Source of the DNA: Frondihabitans sucicola
Lineage (GTDB): Bacteria > Actinomycetota > Actinomycetes > Actinomycetales > Microbacteriaceae
Direction of reading: 5' to 3'
DNA: 64,000 bases
Assembly (NCBI RefSeq): GCF_030296615.1
Contig: NZ_AP027732.1
Coordinates: 1,674,001 to 1,738,000 of the forward strand
Part shown: positions 1 through 10,181 of the stretch, piece after piece
Position numbering within the stretch: position 1 is the first letter of the stretch
How the letters are laid out: each line of letters starts with the position of its first letter
Translations under genes and position numbers: made by a program
The notes under the pieces: generated by a model
Seen by the model: the letters and a program-made list of their open reading frames with translations, nothing else
Told to the model about the DNA's origin: nothing
Databases searched by the model: none

Positions 1-628
1 CGAAGTTGTCGAGGAGAGACACCCGCGACATCACGATGGCTTGACCGTCGACGGCCATGAAGAACCCGGCGAGCACGCCGAGGAAAGTCGACTTGAGCAG
101 ACTCCTGGCAATCAGGGTGACCAGCAGGACCGCGAGGATCCCGGCGATCGCGGTGCTGAGCCGCCAGCCGGCCGGATTGCTCGGGCCGAGCGCCCACATG
201 CCGAGCGAGATGAGCCACTTGCCCAGCGGTGGGTGGGCGATGAACTCCGGGGCGCTCGTGAAGAGGTTCGTCTGGCCGGCCGCGAACTTGCCGTCGACGT
301 CGTTCGGCCAGGTGCCCTCGTAGCCGAGGTTGTGCAGCGTCCACGCGTCTTTGACGTAGTAGGTCTCGTCGAAGACCAGCGAGTCGGGGTGCCCGAGATG
401 CCAGAGGCGCAGGATCGCGGCCACCAGCGTGACGAACGCCGGGCCGCCCCACGTCCACACCCGCTGCCTCGCCGGAGTCGACAGCAGCCGGCCCCACCAG
501 GCGTCCACGCGGGTGAGCTTCGCCTCTGCGGAGGGCGCCGCGTGCTGGGGCTGCTGCCCCGCCGGCCGCTCGATGCTCGGTACGTCTTCGACCAACTGGT
601 CGAAGTCGTCACCGGGCCGCAGGGTCAT
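1..628 (-). CDS. Dolichyl-phosphate-mannose--protein mannosyltransferase (PMT), N-terminal part
   Basis: Polytopic membrane enzyme that transfers mannose from polyprenyl-phosphate-mannose to secreted proteins at the outer face of the membrane. Only about 209 N-terminal residues are inside the window; the gene continues past base 1. After a cytosolic tail come a first membrane helix, the PMT-type acidic motif FDETYYVKDA, which carries the catalytic Asp-Glu pair of the GT39 family, then AHPPLGKW and further hydrophobic segments. The ATG at 628 follows no clear ribosome binding site. It is divergent from rsmI with only 31 nt between start codons, a pairing often seen in Microbacteriaceae. Family call is firm; the exact start is less so. 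Confidence 0.88.
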   Translation of the reverse strand, partial: MTLRPGDDFDQLVEDVPSIERPAGQQPQHAAPSAEAKLTRVDAWWGRLLSTPARQRVWTWGGPAFVTLVAAILRLWHLGHPDSLVFDETYYVKDAWTLHNLGYEGTWPNDVDGKFAAGQTNLFTSAPEFIAHPPLGKWLISLGMWALGPSNPAGWRLSTAIAGILAVLLVTLIARSLLKSTFLGVLAGFFMAVDGQAIVMSRVSLLDNF

Positions 629-659
629 TCGGCCATCGTAGAGGGCGAAGGCAGGGACA

Positions 660-1483
660 ATGGGCAGCGTGATCGTTCTCGCTGCCACGCCCATCGGCAA
701 CCTCGGCGACGCCTCCGCGCGCCTGATCGAAGCCCTGACGAACACCGAGGTGATCGCCGCCGAAGACACCAGAACCGCGATCCACCTGATGCGCGCCCTC
801 GGCATCGAGAACCGCCCTCGGCTCATCGCCCTGCACGAGCACAACGAACGCGACAAAGCGGCTGAGGTCGTCGAGCTCGGCCGCTCCGCCGACGTCCTGG
901 TGCTCACCGACGCCGGCATGCCGGCGATCAGCGACCCCGGGTTCCCGCTCGTCGAAGCGGCGGCGGCGGCCGGTGTCACCGTCACAGCCCTGCCCGGGCC
1001 CTCGGCGGTGCTCATGGCTCTCGCCGTCTCGGGGCTGCCGACCGACCGCTTCACCTTCGAGGGCTTTCTGCCGCGGAAGCAGGGCGACCGACAAAAGATC
1101 CTGCGCTCCTCGACGCGGAGCGTCGCACCATGGTCTTCTTCGAGTCGCCCCACCGGCTGGCCGAGTCGCTCACCGACGTCGCCCATGCGCTCGGGCAGGA
1201 TCGCCGCGTGGTCGTCTGCCGCGAACTCACCAAGCTCCACGAGGAGGTCCGCCGAGGCACCGCCGCCTCGCTCGCCGAGTGGGCTGTCGAGGGTGCGCGC
1301 GGCGAGATCTGCCTCGTGATCGAGGGCGCTCCCGAGCGCGAGGTCGACCTCGCGCAGGGCGTGGCCCTGGTGCTCGCCGCTGTCGAGGCCGGCGACCGCC
1401 TGAAGGACGCCGCCGCCGAGGTGTCGTCGGCCACCGGACTGTCGAAGCGCGACCTGTACCAGGGCGCGCTCGCTGCGCGGTAG
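660..1483 (+). CDS. rsmI: 16S rRNA (cytidine(1402)-2'-O)-methyltransferase RsmI (frameshifted in this sequence)
   Basis: AdoMet-dependent methyltransferase of the tetrapyrrole-methylase fold that 2'-O-methylates C1402 in the ribosomal P site. The start shows the family signature (VLAATPIGNLGDAS), then AAEDTRT, LTDAGMPAISDPG and LPGPSAV. After FLPRKQGDRQKILR the frame breaks near base 1106; the rest (MVFFESPHRLAES, ELTKLHEEVRRG, then GLSKRDLYQGAL) continues in the -1 frame. Adding one C after CGC gives one 274-residue protein, the normal family length. I read the break as a base-calling error because many genes here show the same kind. Divergent from the PMT gene. Confidence 0.9.
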
Positions 1484-1502
1484 CGCGGCTCTGCTTCGTG
1501 TC

Positions 1503-1564
1503 GGCGGGTTCCTGCGGCAGTCGGCGCGTGCGCGCGCACCCGCCCACTGCCGCAGGAACCCGCC
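1503..1564. terminator. Large perfect hairpin between convergent genes
   Basis: Two 19-nt arms (left 1503-1521 starting GGCGGGTTCC, right 1546-1564) are exact reverse complements around a 24-nt GC-rich loop. The hairpin sits between the end of rsmI and the end of the opposite-strand gene, so it can act as a bidirectional terminator. There is no T-tract, as is usual in high-GC actinobacteria. Confidence 0.6.
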
Positions 1565-1579
1565 AACCCACCCCGCGAA

Positions 1580-2503
1580 CTACGCACGAGGAGCTGCGGC
1601 GTTCGCAAGACGGCGCAGCAGCGGGTCCCCCGCCCAGGCGTCGTCCCAGGTCCAGCGGATGAGGCGATGTCCGTCGTTCCGGAGGGCGTCTTCGCGCTTC
1701 TTCTCTGCCCAGAGGGCATCGGCGTCGGGGGTGCCGTCCGCGCGACCGTACTTGAGGCGTCCGTCGAACTCCCCGATGAGGTCGCTGGACGGCCAGTAGA
1801 AGTCGACGATGGCCGTTCGCCCGCCGGGGAGGGCGAAACGCCGCTGCAGCTCGGGTCTCGCAAATCCGCCGTCGATGATCGTCGCGCGGCTGAACGATTC
1901 GCCGGCATTGTCCGCGCGACCATCGCCGAGGTCCAGAGCTCTGGCCGCTCTGGCGCGAGCGCGAAGGGAGCTTCGAGCGGCGAGGTGACGCTGCAGCCTC
2001 CCCTTCTCGGTTCGAGAGTCGTGAAGAGCGTGGTCGATCATCGGCAGCGAACGACCCAGCGGTTCGGTTGCCGACACGTCGACGAGCGTGCGCTCCAGGT
2101 CGGTGACGTTGAGTCCGGCGACCTGCGTCGTCTCGCACGAGTCGCTCGACCTGTGCGCCACGATGTCTCGTTCGGATCGTCTGCCCGAGGCTCCGACCGT
2201 GAGCACATCGAGCCGACGAGGCAGCGGCCCCACGAGCGGCAAGCCCAGGAGGATCGCCGCCGTGACGTGACTGAAGACGAGCGGCGTCGGACGATTCAGG
2301 GCTGCAGCCCGCGCGAATTCGACGAAACGTTGTCGAGCGCTGATCTCTCGCCAGCGGTCCGCCGGAACGTAGACGCCGTGTCGGACTCGATGAAGAGTTC
2401 CGCGCTCGACGAGCCGCGACTGCTGCCGCCGGTCGACGCCGGAAGCGTCCAGATCGGAGCTGGTGCGTGCGAGAAGGGGAATGAAATCCGAAGAAGAGCC
2501 CAT
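1580..2503 (-). CDS. AbiEi-type winged-helix / DUF559 (PD-(D/E)XK-like) protein
   Basis: About 307 residues from the ATG at 2503. Residues about 10-60 resemble the N-terminal winged helix of AbiEi-type antitoxins (SRLVERGTLHRVRHGVYVPADRW). The C-terminal quarter resembles DUF559, a Vsr-like endonuclease fold: a strand with VDFYWPSSDLIGEFDG, then AEKKREDALRNDGHRLIRWTW. The pattern E-D ... EKKRE fits the acidic/lysine set of PD-(D/E)XK enzymes. Such two-part proteins are common and often solitary in Microbacteriaceae. No toxin partner (AbiEii) lies beside it, so a working toxin-antitoxin pair is not supported. Actual function unknown. Confidence 0.75.
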   Translation of the reverse strand: MGSSSDFIPLLARTSSDLDASGVDRRQQSRLVERGTLHRVRHGVYVPADRWREISARQRFVEFARAAALNRPTPLVFSHVTAAILLGLPLVGPLPRRLDVLTVGASGRRSERDIVAHRSSDSCETTQVAGLNVTDLERTLVDVSATEPLGRSLPMIDHALHDSRTEKGRLQRHLAARSSLRARARAARALDLGDGRADNAGESFSRATIIDGGFARPELQRRFALPGGRTAIVDFYWPSSDLIGEFDGRLKYGRADGTPDADALWAEKKREDALRNDGHRLIRWTWDDAWAGDPLLRRLANAAAPRA

Positions 2504-2708
2504 GGCAGGATCGTCCCGCTCACGCGCGATCGTCCGCGCCGTCTCGACGCGACCTGTGGATGTTCGACTCGGGGTGCCGGCCCGTGGAGAACACTCGGTC
2601 CTGCGGGTAGGCGGCGGCGGGCCACCGCCGACCCGCCCGCGCCGACGGGAGCCCGCCCGCGCCGTCACGCGCGTCACACGGGGTCCCGCTCGCTTTAGGA
2701 TGGACGAC

Positions 2709-4286
2709 ATGCCCGCCGGCGATTCCTTTTACATCACCACGCCCATCTTCTACGTCAACGATGTGCCTCACATCGGCCACGCCTACACCGAGGTCGCTGC
2801 CGACGTGCTCGCGCGCTGGCATCGGCAGCGCGGCGACGACACGTGGCTGCTCACCGGCACCGACGAGCACGGCCAGAAGATCCTCCGCACCGCGACCAGC
2901 CACGACGTGTCGCCGAAGGAGTGGGCCGACAAGCTCGTCGAAGAGTCCTGGAAGCCGTTGCTCGAGACCGTCAACATCAGCAACGACGATTTCATCCGCA
3001 CCACCGACGCCAGGCACGAGACGGGCGTCCAGCGGTTCCTGCAGAAGCTGTACGACGACGGCTTCATCTACCAGGGCGAGTTCGAGGGCTATTACTGCGT
3101 CGGCTGTGAGGAGTACAAGCAGCAGTCCGACCTGGTCGAGGGCACCGGGCCGTACGAGGGCGAGTTCGTCTGCGCCATCCACTCGAAGCCGGTCGAGCTC
3201 CTGAAAGAGAGCAACTACTTCTTCCGCATGAGCGACTTCGAGAAGCCGCTGCTCGACCTCTACGAGTCGCAGGTCGACTTCATCCAGCCCGAGAGCGTGC
3301 GCAACGAGATCGTGTCGTTCGTGAAGCAGGGGCTGCGCGACCTGTCCATCTCGCGGGCGTCGTTCGACTGGGGCATCAAGGTGCCGTGGGACGACGCGCA
3401 CGTCGTCTACGTCTGGTTCGACGCGCTCCTCAACTACGCGACCGCAGTCGGCTACGGCGAGCCCGACGAGCTCGACGAGTTCGAGCGGCGCTGGCCGGCC
3501 GTTCACATCGTCGGCAAGGACATCGCGCGGTTCCACGCCGTCATCTGGCCGGCCATGCTCATGGCTGCCGGGCTGCCTGTGCCGAAGCACGTGTTCGGCC
3601 ACGGCTGGTTGCTCGTCGGCGGCGAGAAGATGTCGAAGTCGAAGCTCACCGGCATCGCGCCGCAGCAGATCACCGACACCTTCGGCGTGGACGCCTTCCG
3701 GTACTACTTCATGCGCGCCATCACCTTCGGCCAAGACGGCAACTTCTCGTGGGAAGACATCTCGGCGAGATACCAGGCCGAGCTCGCCAACGGGTTCGGC
3801 AACCTGGCGTCGCGAATCATCGCCATGATCACGCGCTACTTCGACGGGGTCGTGCCCGTGGCGGGCGACCTGAACGACGACGACCTGGCCATCCGCGAGA
3901 CCGAGCTGCGCGTCACCGCCGAGGCCGACGCGGCCATCGAGCGATTCGCCATCCACGAGTCGGTCTCGAGCATCTGGCAGCTGGTCGACGCCCTCAACGG
4001 CTACATCACCGAGCAGCAGCCGTGGGTCCTCGCGAAAGACGAGGCGCAGCGCGCTCGCCTGGGGACCGTGCTGAGCACCGCCCTCCGCGGTCTCGGCACG
4101 CTGACGGTCCTGCTCAGCCCGTTCATCCCCGACGCCGCGCACAAGCTGTGGGAGTCGATCGGCCAGGGCGAGCTGACCAGCCAGAACATCGACCGCGCGG
4201 CGGAGTGGTCGTCGGCGCCGAATGTCGTTCCCCTGCCGTCGACGCTGTTCCCCCGCATCGAGCAGCCTGAGCCCGCGACAGCGTGA
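2709..4286 (+). CDS. metG: Methionyl-tRNA synthetase
   Basis: Charges tRNA-Met with methionine in the cytosol. Class I signature HIGH at residues 21-24 and KMSKS at about 307-311. The connective insert has a zinc-knuckle pattern starting CVGC at about residue 130, with a second half CAIHSK. At about 525 residues it is the short form without a C-terminal tRNA-binding domain. I chose the ATG at 2709 because AGGA lies 8 nt upstream; an in-frame ATG at 2700 is possible. The stop overlaps the GTG start of tatD (GTGA), so the two are translationally coupled. Confidence 0.95.
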   Translation: MPAGDSFYITTPIFYVNDVPHIGHAYTEVAADVLARWHRQRGDDTWLLTGTDEHGQKILRTATSHDVSPKEWADKLVEESWKPLLETVNISNDDFIRTTDARHETGVQRFLQKLYDDGFIYQGEFEGYYCVGCEEYKQQSDLVEGTGPYEGEFVCAIHSKPVELLKESNYFFRMSDFEKPLLDLYESQVDFIQPESVRNEIVSFVKQGLRDLSISRASFDWGIKVPWDDAHVVYVWFDALLNYATAVGYGEPDELDEFERRWPAVHIVGKDIARFHAVIWPAMLMAAGLPVPKHVFGHGWLLVGGEKMSKSKLTGIAPQQITDTFGVDAFRYYFMRAITFGQDGNFSWEDISARYQAELANGFGNLASRIIAMITRYFDGVVPVAGDLNDDDLAIRETELRVTAEADAAIERFAIHESVSSIWQLVDALNGYITEQQPWVLAKDEAQRARLGTVLSTALRGLGTLTVLLSPFIPDAAHKLWESIGQGELTSQNIDRAAEWSSAPNVVPLPSTLFPRIEQPEPATA

Positions 4287-5254
4287 CCGACACGACCGGC
4301 GACGGTGCCGGGGCCGCTGACGCCGCTGACGCGGGCCCCGCACACCTGCGCACACGCAGCGCCGAGTCCGGCGGGCAGAAGCGCGACCTGAGCTACCCGC
4401 CGCTGCCGCAGGCGCTGACGGTCCCGGTGTTCGACAACCACACGCACCTCGAGATCCAGGACGGCGAGGGGCTCGACTACCGCGAGCACCTCGACCGTGC
4501 GTCCAGTGTCGGCATCCGCGGCGTCGTGCAGGTCGGCAACGACCTCGAGACGTCCCGCTGGTCGGCCGAGATCGCCGCGCGTGAGCCGCGTGTCCTGGCG
4601 GCCGTGGCCCTCCATCCCAACGAGGCTCCGCGCTACGCCGCCGAGGGACGGCTGGCCGAGGCACTCACCGAGATCGACGAGCTGGCCGGGCGCCCCCGCG
4701 TCCGTGCCGTCGGCGAGACGGGTCTCGACTGGAGCCGCCTCTCGCAGCACCCCGAGACGGCCGACGAGGTCCGCGCCGTCCAGATCGAGTCGTTCGAGGC
4801 GCACATCGAGATCGCGAAGAAACACGGCCTCGCCCTGCAGATCCACGACCGCGACGCGCACGACGACGTCGTGGCGACCCTGAAGCGCGTCGGCGCGCCC
4901 GAGCGCACCGTCTTCCACTGCTTCTCCGGAGGTCCTGAGCTCGGTGCGATCTGCGCCGAGAACGGCTGGTACCTGTCTTTCGCGGGCACCGTCACGTTCA
5001 AGAACGCTCAGCGGCTGCGCGACGCGCTCGTGGCTGCGCCGAGGCACCTGATCCTGGTCGAGACCGACGCGCCGTTCCTCACGCCGACGCCGTTCCGCGG
5101 CCGGCCGAACGCGCCCTACCTCATTCCGCACACCCTGCGGTCGATGGCCGAGACGATGGGAACCGACCCGTCGATGCTGGCCGCGCAGATCACCTCGAAC
5201 ACCGAACTCGTCTACGGCACCTGGGAATCCGAACCCATCACGGTCGACGCCTGA
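4283..5254 (+). CDS. TatD family metal-dependent deoxyribonuclease
   Basis: TIM-barrel metal-dependent hydrolase of the TatD family (323 residues). After a 45-residue, probably disordered N-terminal extension come the metal motif DNHTHLE, AVALHPNE, AVGETGLDW, LQIHDRDAHDD, FHCFSGG and LVETDAPFLTP, which supply the expected His/Glu/Asp ligands. Family members degrade DNA or act in repair. Starts on GTG overlapping the metG stop; its own TGA overlaps the ATG of rsmA by 1 nt (TGATG), so metG-tatD-rsmA form one tightly coupled operon, a very conserved order. Confidence 0.93.
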   Translation: MTDTTGDGAGAADAADAGPAHLRTRSAESGGQKRDLSYPPLPQALTVPVFDNHTHLEIQDGEGLDYREHLDRASSVGIRGVVQVGNDLETSRWSAEIAAREPRVLAAVALHPNEAPRYAAEGRLAEALTEIDELAGRPRVRAVGETGLDWSRLSQHPETADEVRAVQIESFEAHIEIAKKHGLALQIHDRDAHDDVVATLKRVGAPERTVFHCFSGGPELGAICAENGWYLSFAGTVTFKNAQRLRDALVAAPRHLILVETDAPFLTPTPFRGRPNAPYLIPHTLRSMAETMGTDPSMLAAQITSNTELVYGTWESEPITVDA

Positions 5255-6108
5255 TGGCCTCGTCGAGCCTTCTCGGGCCCGCCGAGATCCGTGATCTCGC
5301 CGATCTCCTCGGCATCCAGCCGACCAAGAAGCTGGGTCAGAACTTCGTCCACGACGGCAACACGGTGCGCAGGATCGTCGCCACCGCGAAGGTCGCGCCG
5401 GGCACGTCGGTGGTCGAGATCGGCCCCGGCCTCGGCTCCCTGACCCTCGGCCTCCTCGAGACCGGAGCCACGGTCACGGCCGTCGAGATCGACAAGCGAC
5501 TCGCGGAGCAACTGCCGGAGACCGTCCGGCTCCTGCAGCCCGACGCCGATCTCACCGTCGTCGTCGCCGATGCGATGAAGGTCACCGAGCTGCCGGTCGA
5601 CCCGACCCATCTCGTGGCGAATCTGCCCTACAACATCTCCGTGCCGGTCCTGCTGCACTTCCTCGAGCACTTCCCGTCGCTGACCCGCGGCCTTGTCATG
5701 GTGCAGGCCGAGGTCGGCCTCCGGCTGGCTGCCGCACCCGGGTCGAAGGTCTACGGCTCGCCCAGCATCAAGGCTGCCTGGTACGGCATCTGGTCGACCG
5801 CCGGTCAGGTCTCCCGGCAGGTGTTCTGGCCGGTGCCCAACGTCGACAGCATCCTGGTCGCCTACGATCGCCGCGAGCCCAAGGGCACCGTGGCCGAGCG
5901 CGACGCCACCTTCGAGCTCGTCGACGCCGCCTTCCAGCAGCGCCGCAAGATGCTGCGCCAGTCGCTCTCCGTCGTCTTCGGCACGTCGGCGCTCGCCTCC
6001 GACACGATCGAGCGCGCCGGGCTGCCGCCCACCGCGCGCGGCGAAGAGCTGACGGTCGACGACTTCCTGGCGATCGCCCGGGTCCGGTTGGCCGACCGGG
6101 AGGCCTAG
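5254..6108 (+). CDS. rsmA: 16S rRNA (adenine(1518)/(1519)-N6)-dimethyltransferase
   Basis: KsgA/RsmA enzyme that dimethylates two adjacent adenines in the 3' hairpin of 16S rRNA late in 30S assembly. 284 residues, normal length. KKLGQNFVHD near the start, AdoMet motif I VVEIGPGLGSLT, acidic motif VEIDKRL, and the catalytic NLPYNIS motif are all intact; the C-terminal half has the typical FQQRRKMLRQSL. Last gene of the metG-tatD-rsmA run. In relatives ispE usually follows directly; here ispE is 10 kb away. Confidence 0.96.
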   Translation: MASSSLLGPAEIRDLADLLGIQPTKKLGQNFVHDGNTVRRIVATAKVAPGTSVVEIGPGLGSLTLGLLETGATVTAVEIDKRLAEQLPETVRLLQPDADLTVVVADAMKVTELPVDPTHLVANLPYNISVPVLLHFLEHFPSLTRGLVMVQAEVGLRLAAAPGSKVYGSPSIKAAWYGIWSTAGQVSRQVFWPVPNVDSILVAYDRREPKGTVAERDATFELVDAAFQQRRKMLRQSLSVVFGTSALASDTIERAGLPPTARGEELTVDDFLAIARVRLADREA

Positions 6109-6110
6109 CC

Positions 6111-6653
6111 GTGGCCCGCGCGGGAGGCTCCGGTGGTCTGAGCGACGCGAAGCTCGCAGCCCGGACGGGCCGCAGCGCACGCGACTGGTTCGAGCTCCTC
6201 GACGCCGAGGCCGCGACCCGGTTGTCGCACGATCAGATCGTCGCCCTCCTCGTCGACGTCTACGAGGCGCCCGAGTGGGGCGCTCAGGCCGTCGCCGTCC
6301 GCTACCAGCAGGATCACGGCATCCGGCTCCCCGGAGAACAGGACGACGGCACGTTCACCGTGTCGGCCAGCCGGAGCATCCGTGGCGCGCAACAGGACGT
6401 CCTCGACCTCGCTATCGGACGAGCCACATCCCTGGCGAAGCAGGATCCCGAGGAGGTCCACCGACTCCCGGAGCGCACGTCCGCGACGTGGCGCCTTCCG
6501 AGCGGCGATCTCCTCGTCGCTCGAGTGACGACCTCCGACGGCACCCGGTGCTCGGTGTCTCTCGTCCAGTCGGGCATCCGGTTGCCCGAGCTCGTCGCCG
6601 GCCTCAGGCGGACTCTCGAGAAGGCCGTCGTCCAGATCGCTGCCGACGTCTGA
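6111..6653 (+). CDS. DUF4287 domain-containing protein
   Basis: 180-residue cytosolic protein, GTG start 2 nt after rsmA with GGGAGG upstream. Residues about 10-70 match the DUF4287 pattern: a helix pair with WFELLDAEAATRLSHDQIVALL and a following AQAVAVRYQQDHGIR. The remainder (FTVSASRSIRGAQQDVLDLA onward, ending in LRRTLEKA) looks like a degenerate SRPBCC/AHSA1-like fold, which often accompanies DUF4287. No catalytic residues can be named. It may be co-transcribed with rsmA by position but need not be related in function. Confidence 0.75.
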   Translation: MARAGGSGGLSDAKLAARTGRSARDWFELLDAEAATRLSHDQIVALLVDVYEAPEWGAQAVAVRYQQDHGIRLPGEQDDGTFTVSASRSIRGAQQDVLDLAIGRATSLAKQDPEEVHRLPERTSATWRLPSGDLLVARVTTSDGTRCSVSLVQSGIRLPELVAGLRRTLEKAVVQIAADV

Positions 6654-6686
6654 CTCCCGTTCGGCACCGTCCGCGGGAGCGGAGAG

Positions 6687-9600
6687 TCACGGAGTGACGG
6701 CCCGCACCGCGCGGATCGACAGGTTCTGGGCTCCGGCCGCGGCCGAACCCGACACGTAGCTCAGCAGCCCCAGCGAGCCTGGCGCCTGCAGCACGGCCGT
6801 CGTGCTCGTCCCGGTCACCATCCAGGCCGACGGCTCGGCGGAGCTCGACAGCCACGCCTTCGCCCGCAGGGTGGTCGGGTTGGTGCCCACCACCTGCAGT
6901 CGGGTGCTGATGCTGGTGCCCGGGCCCACGGATCCTGCGATCTTCACGGCGGAGCCGATCGTCGTGCCCGCGCCGACCAGCGAGACGAGCGCTGTGCCGG
7001 TGTTCGTGAGCTGGACGGTCGCGCGGTAGTCGCTCGAGCCGATCTTGCGGCCGAGGAGCGACACCTGGGTACCCCTCCCGATGCCGCCTGGGTGAGGGCG
7101 AACGTCAGCGAGAGGTCGACTCCGGTCTGGGAGACCGAGGCGAGGGTCGCGCCGGACTGTGCGGTCGGGCCGGTGAGCGTGATCCTGCCCGCCCCTCCGT
7201 TCACGGCGAGGTTGGCGGAGCTGCCAGCGCTCGTCCAGGAGCCTCCGACGTCGGCCGTGCCCCAGCCGCTCGTCGTGGTGCGGCCGAAGGAGTCGGACGC
7301 GATCGTCGTACTCGTCCCCGTTCCGGCCGTGACGGTCACGGAGTGCGATGTCTGGCCCTTCGCACCGTCGTCGTCCGTCACCGTCAGCGACACCGGGTAG
7401 GCGCCGGCCGTCGTGTACGTGTGCGTCGGCGAGGATCCCGTCGCCGTCGACCCGTCGCCGAAGGTCCAGGCGTACGACGAGACGGTGCCGTCCGAGTCGC
7501 TCGAGGCGGTGCCGTCGAACGACGCGGTCAGGCCCGACGTCGACTGCGTGAATGATGCGGTCGGGGCGGTGTTCGTCGGCGGAGGCGTGACGACCGTGCC
7601 TCCCGTGGCCGCGGAGTAGTGCGCCGACACCTGAGACGCCGACAGGGCCGCCGGGTAGATCGAGACGTCGTCGATCGAACCGCTGAACCAGGCCGAGCCG
7701 CTCCAGGACGTGTCTCCACCGACGCGCCAGTACCCGATCGGGATGTTCTGCGCGCTGGTCGTTCCGCGGTTCGCCACGAGTTTGCCATCGACGTAGAGCC
7801 TCATTCCGGCCGAGCTCAGGGTGCCGACCGCCTGGTGCCAAGCGCCGTTGTTGAGCGCCGTCGGGCTCGACAGGATCTGGTTGCCGCCCGAGGAGACACC
7901 GAAGTTCACCTTCCCGTCGGTCGAGAGATAGAGGTGCCGGTCGAACTGGAGCGACGTGCCGGTCGACTCGTTCCCGAAACCGACGATCTTGCCCCCGGTG
8001 GTCGAGGTGGTCTTGAACCAGGCCTCTTCGGAGAACGTCTGCGGCCCCGCGACCGGCGCCTGCGTCGAGGCGAAGCCGTTCGTCGTGCCGTTGAAGGTCG
8101 AAGCCCGGTCGCCGTCGGAGATGGCGCCGGCTGAGCCGCGAGAGACGCCCGACGCGGCGACGAGGTCGTTGTCACCGGTGAAGTCGCGGACGGCGGTTCC
8201 GCTGGATTCGTCCAGCCGCCAGAAGTCGCTCGGGGAGTCGTTCAGAACCTCCGCGAGGTACCCCGACGGCGCCTGCGATGCCACGGTGACGCTGACTCCG
8301 TTTCCGAGCACGGTGTTCCCGAACGGATCGGTGGCTCGGAGGCGATAGCTGTGCGTCGAGCCGGCGGCGAGTCCGGTGTCGGTGAAGCTCATCTCGGGCC
8401 GTGACCAGGTCGTCGAGTACGCGTCGACCGTGGAGAGCGGCGTCGAGGAGCCGTCGCGGTAGAGCGCGTACGAGAGGGTGCCGTTGTCGCGGTCCGCGTT
8501 GGCGAGCCAGCTCACTTTGACGACGCCCGGCTTCACGGAGACGAGATTGGGCACGAACTGCGCGCCCGTCACGGTCGGGCCGTCTTTGTTCGGGGCGATG
8601 GACGAGACGGCGAAGCGGACGAGACCCTGCTGGGCGATGCCGTTGACGGTCGGGAACTCCCCGCCGTAGACGACGTACTTGTCGTTCGCGGCGACGCTCC
8701 AGGCCGCCTGCGTCTTGCCGGTGTACGTGCCCACCGCGAGGACCGGGTTCCAGTTGAGCAGCGACGGCCCCGGTGTCCCGGCGAAGTTCGTGTAGGTCGG
8801 ACCCCACGGATTGGCGGTGAGGGTCAGGGTGGCCGCCTTGCTGAACGCGGTGGCCCGATGGAAGGTGAGATTCGGATTGGTCTGCTGGAAGCCCTGGAGG
8901 TCTCCGCAGTAGTGCTCGTGGCTGGCGACGTAGAGAGCCGTCGACGTGACGGCGGTCGAGTAGGTGTCTCCGTGGCAGTCGGCGATCCAGACGAGGTTTC
9001 CGTTCCAGTCGGCGCGGAAGGTCCCCTCGAGGGTTCCTCCGGTGCCGAAGACGTACCCGGAGCCGTAGATGCCGGTCGAGTCGGGGGTCAGGCTCGTGAT
9101 GCCCGCCATCGAACCGCCGTTGCGGACCTTGCTGGCATTCATCGACCATGGCAGGAGCGCCCCGGATGTCGCGTCGACCGCGCCGAGACCGTACCCGGGG
9201 TTGCCCGAGCCGTCGAGCGTGGTGAAGGCCCCGCCGACGACCACCTTCGTATTGTCGGGCGAGACGGCGAGGGAGGAGACGTTGCCGCCGACGGCCTTGG
9301 GGTTCCAGGGCAGGATCGCGCCCGTTGTCGCATTGACAGCGGCGAGCTGACCGCGGGAGACGCCCGTTCCGCCGACGGTCGCCGAGACCGACGAGAACGC
9401 GCCGCCGAGGTAGAGGGTGTTGCCGACCAGAGCGAGGGCGTTGACGGTCGAGTTCGTGGTCGCGGTGAACGTCGTGTCCAGGGCGCCCGTCGTCGCGTTG
9501 ATCTTCGCGATGCGATTGCGCGTGACGCCGTCCACCTTCGAGAACGATCCGGCGACGTAGAGCGACGAGCCGTCGGCGGAGGCCACGACGTCTTTGACCT

Positions 9601-9964
9601 GGGTGTCGGTCGAGGGGGCGAAGGCGCTGTTGAGGGTGCCCGTCGTGATGTTGTACGAGAGCAGGTTCGGGCGCGAGACGGTGTTGACGCCCGCGGCCGA
9701 GCCGGCGGGACGAGCGGTCGTGAACTCGCCACCGGCGAAGACGGTGTTGTTCGAGATCGTCTGCGTCCAGACGACGCCGTCGATCTGAGGCGCCGGCAGC
9801 ACGTCGCTCGTGACGGTGGTCGGCGACTTCGGATCGGTGGGATCCACGGGGGCCGAGTCGGCGTGCGCCGGGGCGGCGAGGGCCAACGTTCCGACCACGA
9901 GAACGGCCGTCGTTGCGAGTGCTGCGGTGAGTCTGCGGGATGCCCCGCGGATGCCTCGACCCAT
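6687..9964 (-). CDS. Secreted beta-propeller / FN3 / LamG / PKD surface protein (frameshifted in this sequence)
   Basis: About 1,092 residues after repair. Order: Sec signal peptide (twin-basic start, then hydrophobic run ending AAPAHA); about 420 residues of delta-60/DUF5122-like propeller repeats (SLYVAGSFSKVDG, TLYLGGAFSSV, KVVVGGAFTTLDG); a fibronectin-like module ending LRATDPFGN; a LamG/concanavalin-like domain (WRLDESSG ... MRLYVDGKLV ... GSIDDVSIYP); a PKD domain (WTFGDGSTATG); and a C-terminal beta domain. The frame breaks at the GGGG run at 7072-7075; one added G joins the two parts. No catalytic motif is seen; probably cell-wall adhesion or glycan binding. Tandem paralogue of the next gene. 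Confidence 0.8.
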
Positions 9965-10181
9965 GAGGGTGCCCCTGTCCTGTCAGGCGAGTCGTGGACG
10001 CTGCTGTGCCACGGTGAAGCGGGCGGGTTTCGGGCCCCGGACGCGGCAGAGGCGCGTTCGTCGTGACGGGCTTCCGGTGAACGGGCGCCCGTCGTGAACG
10101 GTGGTGCAGGGTGAGCGGTGCTGTTGCCAGGATCGTAGAGGGTGATTCGTCTCGTCCGCACCCCTTGTGCGAAAGACGTTT

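Noticed and set aside
1106..1130. Programmed -1 frameshift in rsmI and other genes
   Set aside because: No slippery heptamer or downstream structure is common to the sites, and the same defect occurs in too many unrelated housekeeping genes.
1580..2503. AbiE-type toxin-antitoxin system
   Set aside because: No AbiEii toxin gene lies next to it; neighbours are rsmI and metG.
10013..10115. Repeated GTGAACGG-like words upstream of the first surface-protein gene
   Set aside because: Spacing is irregular and the words vary; could be chance in G-rich intergenic DNA.
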